Part shown: positions 1-7,684 of the stretch, piece after piece
How positions within the stretch are numbered: the first letter of the stretch is position 1
How the letters are laid out: the number at the start of each line of letters is the position of its first letter
Program-made: the position numbers and the translations under genes
Notes under the pieces: model-generated
Told to the model about the DNA's origin: nothing
The model's database searches: none
What the model saw: only the letters and a program-made list of their open reading frames with translations
Source: Vicinamibacteria bacterium
GTDB lineage: Bacteria; Acidobacteriota; Vicinamibacteria; Vicinamibacterales; UBA2999
Reading direction: 5' to 3'
Assembly (NCBI GenBank): GCA_025938035.1
Contig: JAICQE010000159.1
Location: 1-10,557, forward strand
DNA length: 10,557 bases

Positions 1-741
1 ATCAAGAAGGCCAAGATCGCCGAACAGATGGCCGGCTTCGACCAGTGGGACGCGAAGAAGCAGGCCAAGTTCCTGACGAGGAAACAGTCGTTCTACCGGC
101 ACCTGCTCAAGGACGAGGATCTTCGCCGCAATCCCGATCTCGTCGAGTTCGCGTTGAGCGACGCGCTGCTCGGTCCGGTCACCCGGTATCTCGGAATGGT
201 TCCGTACTTGACGCGAGTGGACCTGGTCTATTCGGTGTCGCGCGGGACGGATGAAAAGATCGAAAGCCAGCTGTTCCACCTCGATCACGAAGGCCTGCGG
301 CAGCTGAAGTACTTCATCTACGTCTACGACGTCGGTGAGCCGGAGGGCCCATTCACGTTTCTCCCGGCCGATACGAGCTTTCGCGTCGTCAACGACGTGC
401 GCAGCTGGAGAAAGCGGCACGGCGGCGGCCAGGACGTGGAATCGCGCCGGTATCTCGACGACGAGATCACAGCGGTCAACGCGGCGCAGGACATCGTGAC
501 CGTGAAAGGGGCGACAGGGTCGGGCGTCGCCGTCGACACGTCACGCTGCCTCCATCTCGGCAGCCGTGTCAGTCCCGGCGCCTTCCGGCTGGTCCTCTAC
601 CTCCAGTACTGCACCACGCGTGAAATCACCAACGTGTTCGACGTCGATCGCTTCCGGCACGACCCGGTGAAGCATCTGGCGGTCGCGCACAGCGTCGAGC
701 AGGGGCGCGCACTCGCCGACAAGTACGAGATGGGAGGTTGA
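1..741 (+). CDS. PhyH-like Fe(II)/2-oxoglutarate dioxygenase, 5'-truncated by window edge
   Basis: The reading frame is open from base 1 and ends at TGA 739-741, leaving 246 codons. The paralogue at 2657-3697 has about 100 further N-terminal residues, so the true start lies upstream and the Met at base 28 is internal. Seen: an HxD pair in the stretch QLFHLDHEG (His codon at 277, Asp at 283), a distal His in TSRCLHLGSR (codon 553) and an Arg in GAFRLVLYLQ (codon 586). Their order and spacing fit the 2-His-1-carboxylate iron site and 2-oxoglutarate-binding Arg of the phytanoyl-CoA dioxygenase (PhyH) superfamily. Members hydroxylate lipids, amino acids, sugars or natural products, and the substrate here is unknown. 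By eye it is about 60% identical to the second copy across the catalytic part. No signal peptide or membrane segment is visible, so it is probably cytoplasmic. It overlaps the next gene by one base (TGATG). A glycan or lipid-precursor substrate is inferred from context only. Confidence 0.85.
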   Translation: MKKAKIAEQMAGFDQWDAKKQAKFLTRKQSFYRHLLKDEDLRRNPDLVEFALSDALLGPVTRYLGMVPYLTRVDLVYSVSRGTDEKIESQLFHLDHEGLRQLKYFIYVYDVGEPEGPFTFLPADTSFRVVNDVRSWRKRHGGGQDVESRRYLDDEITAVNAAQDIVTVKGATGSGVAVDTSRCLHLGSRVSPGAFRLVLYLQYCTTREITNVFDVDRFRHDPVKHLAVAHSVEQGRALADKYEMGG

Positions 742-2639
742 TGTCCCCGGACCGTGCCGCCGGTGCACGCATCGTCCTCGTCGCCGCCGCTGTTTTTGTC
801 CTCGCGTTCGTCTATCGCCTGCCCGATGCCACGTCGCTCATCAACGATCACTTCATGCATGTCGCCTGGGGACGCCAGCTGCTGTGGGGACGGCTGCCGG
901 TGCGCGACGCCGTGTCGCTGGGCATGCCGCTGCAGACCGGTCTGTCTGCCGCCGCAGAGGGGCTGATCGGCTATCGACTGCTGTCGGAGGCACTCGTCAT
1001 CAGCACGGCCTTTGCGGCCGCGGCCGTCCTGACGTTCGTTCTGGTTCACCGCGCGACCGGCCGCATCGCGCTTGCCGTCGCCGCCGCGGTGCTGGAGATC
1101 GCCATCGCGCCACGGACGTACAGCTATCCGAAGCTGATCGTGTACGCGGCTGGCATCCTGCTCATGTGGCGCTACATCGACCAGCCGTCGAATCGGCGCG
1201 CGGTCCATCTCGCCGTCGCGACGGCACTCGCGTTTTACCTGCGCCACGATCACGGTCTCTATCTGGGCCTCGTCACCGTGGCGGTCATCGCCATGCGCCA
1301 CGCCCGTGACCTGCGCGCCGCGATGCAGCAGATGACCGTGTATGCGGCCGGCTGCGTGCTGCTCGTGGCGCCCTTCTTCGCCTACGTCGCGGCGTACGGC
1401 AGCGTGCGCGAGTACGCACGGGACCTGCGCCAGTTTTCCGCGCGGGAACGCTCCGGCAACCCATTCGTCTGGCCGGCGTGGCCGCTCTCGACACGCGACA
1501 GCATCGCGCGGTGGACGACGGAACAGGACCGCGCGGTGCCGATCAACATTCGATGGACGGATTCGTCGTCTCACGAAACTCGCCGGCAGGCGGCGATCCG
1601 CCATCGTCTACAGGTTGCTGCGGCGGGACCGGTCGAGTCCGGCCGGTTCACGCTCTATGACACCAGCACGGCGAACGGCGCCGCGCTCATCAACGATCCG
1701 GCCATCGAGGACACTTCGGGCATCGATCGGACGACCGGCGAGGTGTATACGACCGGCTGGTACGTCGGTCCGATCCGGTTTTTGAAAGGCCTCGACACTG
1801 CCGCCGGATCGGCCGCGTTCCTGTTCTTCGTGTTCCTGCTCCTGCCGGCCGTCGCCGCAGCCGTTCTGCTGCGAACGACGCGCGCGGCTGGCCCGCTCGG
1901 TCAGTGGGAACGCGTCAAGATTGCCGCGGTAGTGCTCGTTGCAATCGTGACCTTTGCCGGCTTTGTTCGCGAGGCGCTGGACGCCCGCATTGGTGATGCC
2001 GTCGTCGCCCCGGTGATCCTTGGCGCGTGGTTGTGTGCCGGATTACTGGCCGGCGGACGGCCGTCGGCGTGGCATCGTCTCGCGCGCGTGGCGGTTCTCG
2101 CCCTGCTGCTGATTCCTGTGACCAGGAGCGTGGTGGTTGCCGGCGCCGTTGAGCCGCATTTCGAGCGCGGAGAGCCGTTTGGCGTCGCGTGGAAACGATT
2201 GGTGACCAGCCCGCCGTTCGACGCCTGGGCCGCAACCGGAAGCGCCGAGTACCGGGTGGTGCGCTATGTCCGGGAGTGCACCGGTGAGCGCGAGCCGCTG
2301 CTCGTCCTCTCACCGGCGCCGCAGATTTACTACTACGCGGATCGCCCCTTTGCGGGCCGTATGGGCTGGTACATGGAGGGCTACTACAGTTCGGAATTCA
2401 ATCAACGGGAGAACGCCGCCGCGCTCGAGCGGGATCGGCCGGCAATCGCGATCATCGACGCCGGTCGCGAGTCGAAGGATCTGGCGACGCATCCGGCGGC
2501 ACTCGCGTATCTGGCACGCAACTATCATCAGGTTGGTGAGTTGCCTGGCGCTGATGGAACAGCTCTCCGCGTGTTCACCCGCAACGATCGTCAGGCGGCG
2601 TCAACACATCGCGACGCCGGCTGGCCCTGTTACCGCTGA
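741..2639 (+). CDS. Multi-pass membrane protein, GT-C/PMT-like putative glycosyltransferase
   Basis: 632 residues from ATG 741. I chose this start over the in-frame TTG at 738 because GGAGG at 733-737 would abut the TTG directly. A first hydrophobic helix (about residues 10-26) is followed by a loop, INDHFMHVAWGRQLLWG (34-50). This resembles the first periplasmic loop of GT-C enzymes, where an Asp near the start is catalytic; D36 is the candidate. Further hydrophobic segments lie near 82-102, 108-123, 131-143, 156-166, 172-185, 198-219, 355-377, 392-409, 420-437 and 446-470. A hydrophilic insert (about 230-345) sits between membrane segments and contains the 268-335 segment also found in the protein at 3694-6246. 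The C-terminal part (about 471-632) is soluble, with the tyrosine-rich stretch QIYYYADRPFAGRMGWYMEG, as in other polyprenyl-phosphate-sugar-dependent GT-C proteins. Probable role: transfer of a sugar from a lipid carrier at the outer membrane face. The donor and acceptor cannot be read from the sequence. Confidence 0.8.
   Translation: MSPDRAAGARIVLVAAAVFVLAFVYRLPDATSLINDHFMHVAWGRQLLWGRLPVRDAVSLGMPLQTGLSAAAEGLIGYRLLSEALVISTAFAAAAVLTFVLVHRATGRIALAVAAAVLEIAIAPRTYSYPKLIVYAAGILLMWRYIDQPSNRRAVHLAVATALAFYLRHDHGLYLGLVTVAVIAMRHARDLRAAMQQMTVYAAGCVLLVAPFFAYVAAYGSVREYARDLRQFSARERSGNPFVWPAWPLSTRDSIARWTTEQDRAVPINIRWTDSSSHETRRQAAIRHRLQVAAAGPVESGRFTLYDTSTANGAALINDPAIEDTSGIDRTTGEVYTTGWYVGPIRFLKGLDTAAGSAAFLFFVFLLLPAVAAAVLLRTTRAAGPLGQWERVKIAAVVLVAIVTFAGFVREALDARIGDAVVAPVILGAWLCAGLLAGGRPSAWHRLARVAVLALLLIPVTRSVVVAGAVEPHFERGEPFGVAWKRLVTSPPFDAWAATGSAEYRVVRYVRECTGEREPLLVLSPAPQIYYYADRPFAGRMGWYMEGYYSSEFNQRENAAALERDRPAIAIIDAGRESKDLATHPAALAYLARNYHQVGELPGADGTALRVFTRNDRQAASTHRDAGWPCYR
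1542..1745 (+). other. Soluble insert domain, copy A (shared with the YfhO-like protein)
   Basis: Residues 268-335 of the 741-2639 protein. They align without any gap to residues 649-716 of the 3694-6246 protein, with 20 of 68 identities counted by hand. Matches include the opening I-x-[IL]-R-W, a central H-x-L-Q, L-x-D-x-S, and the closing PAIEDTSGIDRTTG. The alternation of hydrophobic strands with Arg/Ala-rich helical stretches suggests a beta-alpha-beta-beta-alpha-beta order, as in small ferredoxin-like domains; that fold is a guess. It lies in a long loop between membrane segments, probably on the extracytoplasmic side. Confidence 0.65.
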
Positions 2640-2656
2640 GCCGAGGATTCGCACTG

Positions 2657-3697
2657 ATGCCCAACGTGCAAGCCGCGAAACGAAACATCGCCTGGAGGAT
2701 CCGTCGCGCGACGGCGCAGATGAAAGAGGCGCGCAAGAACCTGTACTACCGCGTCCGCGAGACGCCGACGGGCCACGCACTGCTGCAGGCCGCCGAGTTC
2801 ATGCGTTCGCCGCGCGATCATCGGCTGCGGCGAAGCGTTGGTCAGGAATACATCGGCCGTACTGCTGCTCCCGTGATGGATCGAGACAAGGGGTACGGGA
2901 TCACCTCGGTTGAGCGGTTCGAGAACTTCGATGCTGTCGTCGGCGCGTCACGGGCGCTCTTCGAGCGGAAGAAAGCGGCGATCGAAGAGGAGCTCGCCGG
3001 GTTTTCCAGCTGGCACGACCGCAAGCAGCAGAAATACCTGAAGCGAAAAGACAAGTTCCTGCGCAACCTGCTCAACGACAATGACCTGCGCCGGAATCCG
3101 GAGCTCCTCGATTTCGCGCTCAGCGATCCGGTGCTCGGCATGGCGGCACGGTACCTCGGCGCGATTCCGTACCTCTGCCGCGTTGACCTCGTCTATTCGC
3201 TGCCTCGCGCGACGGGAGACAACATCGCGAGTCAGTTGTTCCACGTCGATCCTGAAGGGCTGACGCAGGTGAAGTTTTTCATCCACCTCTACGACGTGGG
3301 TGAGGCCGAGGGACCCTTCACGTTCATCCCCGCCGACGAAACGACGCGGATTCTCGCGGCCATCCGTGCGCTTCGGCGCCAGCAGGGCAAGTCGCACGTC
3401 GGCCGGTACCTCGACGAGGAAATTGCTGCCGTCGGCGGAACGAATTCGATCGTCCGCTTGAAGGGCCCGACGGGGAGCGGCGTCGCCATCGACACGTCGC
3501 GCTGTCTGCACATGGGCAGCCGCGTGCAGCCCGGCGCGTTCCGCCTCTGTCTCTATTTGCAGTACTGCACCACCGCCGAGCAGACGAACGTGTTCGACGT
3601 CGGCCGCTACAAGAAGGACCGGGTGCGCACTCTCGCGATCCAGCACAGCGTCGCTGCCAACGCCAATCGGATCATCGAACCGACACAGATGGCGTGA
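2657..3697 (+). CDS. PhyH-like Fe(II)/2-oxoglutarate dioxygenase, complete paralogue
   Basis: 346 residues from ATG 2657, with GAGGA at 2643-2647 as a plausible ribosome binding site and 17 bp after the previous stop. Residues 1-60 are strongly basic (many Arg/Lys, few acids). Residues about 95-145 are helical and charged. The catalytic double-stranded beta-helix follows. Seen: H196 and D198 in SQLFHVDPEG, H285 in TSRCLHMGSR and R296 in GAFRLCLYLQ, the expected iron triad and co-substrate Arg of the PhyH superfamily. The run EGPFTFIPAD (218-227) and NVFDV (311-315) are shared with the copy at 1-741. It starts soon after one large membrane-protein gene, and its end overlaps the GTG of the next (GTGA), so translation is probably coupled. 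No signal peptide is visible. Substrate unknown; a lipid carrier, a nucleotide sugar or a glycan decoration are all possible. Family assignment is fairly sure, function is not. Confidence 0.88.
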   Translation: MPNVQAAKRNIAWRIRRATAQMKEARKNLYYRVRETPTGHALLQAAEFMRSPRDHRLRRSVGQEYIGRTAAPVMDRDKGYGITSVERFENFDAVVGASRALFERKKAAIEEELAGFSSWHDRKQQKYLKRKDKFLRNLLNDNDLRRNPELLDFALSDPVLGMAARYLGAIPYLCRVDLVYSLPRATGDNIASQLFHVDPEGLTQVKFFIHLYDVGEAEGPFTFIPADETTRILAAIRALRRQQGKSHVGRYLDEEIAAVGGTNSIVRLKGPTGSGVAIDTSRCLHMGSRVQPGAFRLCLYLQYCTTAEQTNVFDVGRYKKDRVRTLAIQHSVAANANRIIEPTQMA

Positions 3698-6246
3698 AGC
3701 GCCCGCTCGTCATCGTCCTGAGCGGCACCGCGCTGCTCCTGGTGATCGTACTTCGGGGCATCCTCGACCCATCGGTCGATCGGCTGCCCGGAATCGATTC
3801 CGGCAACATCTACGCGTGGGAGGTCTACACGCGCTCGGTGCTGGCGGAATGGAAGCTGCCGTACTGGAACCCCTATCACTTCGCCGGCACACCGCATCTC
3901 GCCGATCCGCAGACGACGGTGCTCTATCCGCCGGCGATGCTTCTGCGCTGGCTGCCGGTGCCTGCGTTTCTCGGCTGGATGCTGGCGCTGCACCTGTGGA
4001 TCGCCGGCGCCGGCACCTTGTTCGCCGCGCGCGCCATCGGCGCGGGATGGATTGCGGCATCGGCGGCGGCCGTGGCGGTCATGCTTGGCGGCAGCGTATC
4101 GGGATGGATTCACGGCGGCCACCTGTTGCTGATCTATTCAGCCGCATGGGTTCCATGGGCATTGGGTTTGGCGATTGTTTCGGTGCGTTCGGACCGCGTC
4201 GTTCCGGACGGTCGTCTGGTCGCCGTCCTCGCGTTGCAGTTCCTCACCGGCTACCTGCAGGGCAGCCTGTACCTGGCAGCGGCGGTGGCGTCGTACTTCA
4301 TCTTCTCGGCACTGTGGCCACCGCTTGCGAGGCGCGCCTCACAAGGCGCGCCCCACGTATCGGACGATCTTCCAGGCGCGGCCCAAGAATCGGACGACGC
4401 TCACGGCACGCGCCTGCGGCGGTGGGCGCCGCTCGCGCAACTGGCGCTGCTGGGGGTGCTGTGCGCGGGCGCTGCGGCGTTTCAGCTGCTGCCGACGGCA
4501 GTGCTGGTTGCCGAAGCCGGCCGCAGCGGCGGGTTGCCTTACCGTGAAGCACTCGACGGAAGCTGGCAGGCAAAGGACCTTGCCACGCTCCTGTTTCCCT
4601 TTTATGGCCTCGCCGAAGACCCGCCGTACCGGATGCTTCCCGATCGCCTCGCCTACGTCGGCTGGATTCTGATCGCGTTTGCTCCGTTTGCGTTCTTTAC
4701 CCGCGCGCGTCTTCGTCTGGCGGTGTTCCTCGGCACTCTCGTTGCCCTCGTCCTCATCGTTGCACTTGGTGACGCTGGTGGCTTGTTCCGCCTCCATTAC
4801 GCGCTGTTTCCAGGACTGCGCGTTCCCGGACGCATTCTGTTTCTCGCCACTTCCGGTCTCGCGCTCCTGGGAGCGCTCGGCCTCGAATCGTTCGTATCGC
4901 TCGCGGCGCGGCGGGAATGGATTCGAATGGCTGTCCCGGCGGTGATCAGCGGCGCTGCCGCGTCGGTTGCGGCCTATGCGGCTTTCGGTGCGTCGCAGCC
5001 AGCGATTCCTCCGGTTCACGGGTGGCCATGGATTCCAATCCTTCTGAGTGGCGGACTGGTGGCAATCGTCGCTTCAGGGATGTCGGGTTGGCGGCGTCTG
5101 GCGCTGGCCACGGCGCTCGCCGCCGTCGTCCTCGATCTGACGACACTGAGTCTCGGCGCCGTGGGGACGATTCCCGTTGAAACGGAAGCGGAGATCCGCC
5201 AGTGGATCGGCCCGCCTGTCGGTGGCCGTGCAATCTCGCTGTGCGAAAACAGGATCAGCGCACGCGAGTTTCTTCAGAACCGCGAGCCGACGCTCGACGG
5301 CTTGCCCGGGCTTCATCTGCGTGACTACGCGGACTGGGCCTTCATGGCGAAGAGCGGCGACGTTCCACCCGGTGGCGGCCTCTACCATCGCATTGGCGGG
5401 GAAGGTGACCAGCCGGCACGGCGCGACTTGCTCGACATGGCCAACGTCTCGCGCATCGTGGCCTGCACGCATGGCGCCGACGGCCGGCTGTCGGGGATGG
5501 ACATTCAACGCAACGAGCGTTCGTGGCCGCGGGCCGTGTGGGTCTGCGATGCCGAGGAGGTGTCGCGCCGCGAGGCCATTGCGCGCATCATCCGCGGACG
5601 CTACGACGCGTCCGGCGGTCTGCAGCCGCGTCATTACATCAAGCTCCGGTGGGCTGCGGGCGTGCACGACGCACGGCGCGCGGAACTGGAGCGGGTGCAT
5701 CACCTGCAAGACGGCGTCGTTGTCGAAGGCGTCACGTGGAAGTACCTGCTCGGCGACGCCTCGCTCGACGCGGTACTGGCCATCATGCGCAACCCCGAGG
5801 TCGAGGACACGCACGGCGTCGACCGTGCGACCGGTGCGTTCATGCCGACCGACGAATTGCAGGACTCGATTCCCGAAATCACGGGCGACGTCACCAGGAC
5901 CCTCATGCCCTCGACGGCAGCGTGCGCAGGGCGGGGCGACGTGAACGTTCGCGTGATGGACCGGCCCGACGGGCGCGTCGTGGCGCAGGTCGATGCGCCG
6001 GCCGACGGCTATGTGTTCTTCAGCGAGCCGTATTACCGCGAGCGCCGCGCCTGGGTTGACGGACGCGGCGTGCCGATGCTCAAGGCCAATCTGACCTTTA
6101 CCGCAGTCGCCGTTCCAGCCGGCCGCCACGACGTCGAACTGCGTTACGTGCCGTCGAGCTTCTACGTCGGCTCTCTCATCAGCGGCGCGACGGCCGCCGG
6201 GTACGCATTCGTCTTCGTCAGGCGTCCGCGAAGGAAGGCGCGCTGA
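3694..6246 (+). CDS. YfhO-family multi-pass membrane protein (putative GT-C glycosyltransferase)
   Basis: 850 residues from GTG 3694, overlapping the previous stop by 4 bp (GTGA); 800-900 residues is normal for the YfhO family. After a first membrane helix (about 4-22) comes the family's first loop, PGIDSGNIYAWEVYTRSVLA, with D35 as candidate catalytic Asp, then PYWNPYHFAGTPHLADPQ and YPP (78-80). About a dozen membrane segments follow up to about residue 490, with the family's RVPGR (376-380). The rest is a soluble C-terminal region containing PRAVWV, then the 649-716 insert shared with the 741-2639 protein. The usual YfhO tail resumes with DAPADGYVFFSEPYY, WVDG and VPAGRHDVELRYVPSSFYVG, and a last membrane helix (about 824-842). 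In Gram-positives YfhO is linked to glycosylation of lipoteichoic acid; here a lipid-linked sugar transferase at the outer membrane face is inferred. Oddities: a 10-residue tandem repeat in a cytoplasmic-type loop (218-237) and the inserted domain. Confidence 0.85.
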   Translation: MKRPLVIVLSGTALLLVIVLRGILDPSVDRLPGIDSGNIYAWEVYTRSVLAEWKLPYWNPYHFAGTPHLADPQTTVLYPPAMLLRWLPVPAFLGWMLALHLWIAGAGTLFAARAIGAGWIAASAAAVAVMLGGSVSGWIHGGHLLLIYSAAWVPWALGLAIVSVRSDRVVPDGRLVAVLALQFLTGYLQGSLYLAAAVASYFIFSALWPPLARRASQGAPHVSDDLPGAAQESDDAHGTRLRRWAPLAQLALLGVLCAGAAAFQLLPTAVLVAEAGRSGGLPYREALDGSWQAKDLATLLFPFYGLAEDPPYRMLPDRLAYVGWILIAFAPFAFFTRARLRLAVFLGTLVALVLIVALGDAGGLFRLHYALFPGLRVPGRILFLATSGLALLGALGLESFVSLAARREWIRMAVPAVISGAAASVAAYAAFGASQPAIPPVHGWPWIPILLSGGLVAIVASGMSGWRRLALATALAAVVLDLTTLSLGAVGTIPVETEAEIRQWIGPPVGGRAISLCENRISAREFLQNREPTLDGLPGLHLRDYADWAFMAKSGDVPPGGGLYHRIGGEGDQPARRDLLDMANVSRIVACTHGADGRLSGMDIQRNERSWPRAVWVCDAEEVSRREAIARIIRGRYDASGGLQPRHYIKLRWAAGVHDARRAELERVHHLQDGVVVEGVTWKYLLGDASLDAVLAIMRNPEVEDTHGVDRATGAFMPTDELQDSIPEITGDVTRTLMPSTAACAGRGDVNVRVMDRPDGRVVAQVDAPADGYVFFSEPYYRERRAWVDGRGVPMLKANLTFTAVAVPAGRHDVELRYVPSSFYVGSLISGATAAGYAFVFVRRPRRKAR
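4345..4404 (+). repeat. In-frame 30-bp imperfect tandem duplication
   Basis: Two units of exactly 30 bp, 4345-4374 and 4375-4404, both starting GGCGCG and both containing ATCGGACGA at the same offset. They encode GAPHVSDDLP and GAAQESDDAH (residues 218-237 of the YfhO-like protein) in a hydrophilic loop between two membrane segments. An extra GGCGCGCC palindrome at 4331-4338 precedes the same 8-mer at 4345-4352. This looks like slippage or unequal exchange in a loop that tolerates length change. Confidence 0.65.
5638..5841 (+). other. Soluble insert domain, copy B (shared with the GT-C-like protein)
   Basis: Residues 649-716 of the 3694-6246 protein, the gap-free counterpart of the segment at 1542-1745. 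It opens with IKLRW, has HHLQ at 669-672 and closes with PEVEDTHGVDRATG at 701-714. It interrupts what is otherwise a typical YfhO C-terminal region: before it is the PRAVWV segment, and after it the beta-rich DAPADGYVFFSEPYY / WVDG tail. Identity with copy A is about 29% (20/68), so the copies are old or were acquired separately. Confidence 0.65.
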
Positions 6247-6247
6247 C

Positions 6248-7675
6248 GTGACGATCCTGCTCCACGTGACGCTGATGACGATGCTCCGGCATTTCGAGAG
6301 CGTCCTGCTGGCACTGGCCGAACGTGGTCATCGCGTCCGCGTGGCGCTGCCGAACCGGCGTCCGGATCTGCTGCCGCCGCCGGCGCTTGCCGATCATCCG
6401 TCGATTTCCTTTGTTCGGGCACCCGCCACACGCGGCGACGAATGGGCGCATCCGATCCATGAGATGCGATCGCTGCGCGACTACCTGCGCTACCTCGAAG
6501 CGCGGTACGACGGCGCGCCGAAGCTGCGAACGCGGGCGCTGCGGAAGATGGTGGCGGCCGTCACGCGCGAGCACCAGTCGCATCTGGCCGCGCACTGTCC
6601 GCACTGCGATCAGCGCATCGTCGACGACCAGGTCGGGCGCATCATGCTCGCCTTCAAGAAGGAAGGACGCCGCAACCTGTCCGCCATGCTCGGCCTCATG
6701 GAGGCGACAGTACCGAGCGACACGTCGATCGAAGCGTTCCTCACCTCCGAGGCTCCCGACGTCGTCCTGGTGACGCCGCTCATCAATTTTGGCTCCTACC
6801 AGGCCGACTACGTCAAGAGCGCACAGGCGCTCGGCATCCCCGTCGGCTTTCCGGTCTTCAGCTGGGACAACCTGTCCAACAAGGGATTGATTCACGTCGC
6901 GCCCGATCGGGTGTTCGTCTGGAACGATCGGCAGCGGATCGAGGCGGTCAAGATGCACGGCGTGCCGGCCGACCGGGTGGTCGTCACTGGTGCGCCGCGG
7001 TTTGATGAGTTCTTCCTGATGCAGCCGGGACAGTCGCGCGATTCGTTCTGCGCCGGGTTCGGACTCGACCCGACGCGCCCGATCGTGACGTATCTGTGCT
7101 CGTCGGAGTTCGTGTCGGGCCACGAGGTCGCTTTCGTCGAGCGCTGGATCGCCGAGCTGCGCCGCGACCGAACGCTCGCCGAATGCGGAATCCTGATTCG
7201 GCCGCATCCGCGCGAGCAGAAGCAGTGGCGGACGTTCTCGCCGACGCGCGGCGTGGCCGTCGCGTTCCCGCGCGCGCTCAATTCCGACCAGACGCTCTTC
7301 GACACCGTGTATCACAGCGCCGCCGTCGTCGGCCTCAATACCAGCGCCGAGCTCGAGGCGGGCATCGTCGGCCGCCCGGTGTTCACCATCCTCGCGGGCG
7401 ACCAGGCCGAGGGACAGGAAGGCACGATTCACTTCAAGTATCTGTTGAAGGACCAGCACGGCTTCGTCGAGGTCGCTCCCGACTTCGATACTCATAAGAG
7501 ACAGCTGACCGCCGCGGTGCGAGGCGAGTACGACGCCGGCACGATGCGGCGGCTCGTCGAGCGCTTCGTGCGGCCGCATGGAGGATCGCAGCCCGCCACA
7601 CCGCTTCTGGTGTCGGCGATCGAGGATCTGGCCCGCAGCAAACGTCCGCACGTCCAGGAGGCAGCCCGTGCGTAG
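6248..7675 (+). CDS. GT-B-fold glycosyl/glycerophosphotransferase-like protein
   Basis: 475 residues from GTG 6248, one base after the previous stop, with AAGGAAGG at 6231-6238 as ribosome binding site. The N-terminus TILLHVTLMTMLRHFESVLL followed by RGHRVRVALP is the first Rossmann strand-helix-strand of a GT-B transferase. The second half carries SWDNLSNKG (205-213), DRVFVWND (220-227), VVVTGAPRFDEF (244-255), ILIRPHPRE (315-323) and SAAVVGLNTSAELEAGIVGR (357-376). This layout is typical of CDP-glycerol glycerophosphotransferase-like and capsule or O-antigen transferases, whose nucleotide-binding site includes the RPHP and the Ser/Glu of the last motif. No membrane segment is visible, so it is probably cytoplasmic or peripheral. 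An unusual HCPHCDQR stretch (116-123) lies in the helical N-terminal half. The exact donor (CDP-polyol or nucleotide sugar) is not readable. The large open frame on the opposite strand is a composition artefact. Confidence 0.8.
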   Translation: MTILLHVTLMTMLRHFESVLLALAERGHRVRVALPNRRPDLLPPPALADHPSISFVRAPATRGDEWAHPIHEMRSLRDYLRYLEARYDGAPKLRTRALRKMVAAVTREHQSHLAAHCPHCDQRIVDDQVGRIMLAFKKEGRRNLSAMLGLMEATVPSDTSIEAFLTSEAPDVVLVTPLINFGSYQADYVKSAQALGIPVGFPVFSWDNLSNKGLIHVAPDRVFVWNDRQRIEAVKMHGVPADRVVVTGAPRFDEFFLMQPGQSRDSFCAGFGLDPTRPIVTYLCSSEFVSGHEVAFVERWIAELRRDRTLAECGILIRPHPREQKQWRTFSPTRGVAVAFPRALNSDQTLFDTVYHSAAVVGLNTSAELEAGIVGRPVFTILAGDQAEGQEGTIHFKYLLKDQHGFVEVAPDFDTHKRQLTAAVRGEYDAGTMRRLVERFVRPHGGSQPATPLLVSAIEDLARSKRPHVQEAARA

Positions 7676-7684
7676 GGAAGCGTT

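Noticed and set aside
738..740. TTG at 738 as start of the GT-C-like protein
   Set aside because: It touches the GGAGG at 733-737, leaving no spacer; ATG 741 is the better start.
597..1604. Open frame of about 335 codons on the - strand over the first dioxygenase and GT-C genes
   Set aside because: Low-complexity Arg/Gly/Asp/His composition, no motif, and it spans the junction of two well-supported + strand genes.
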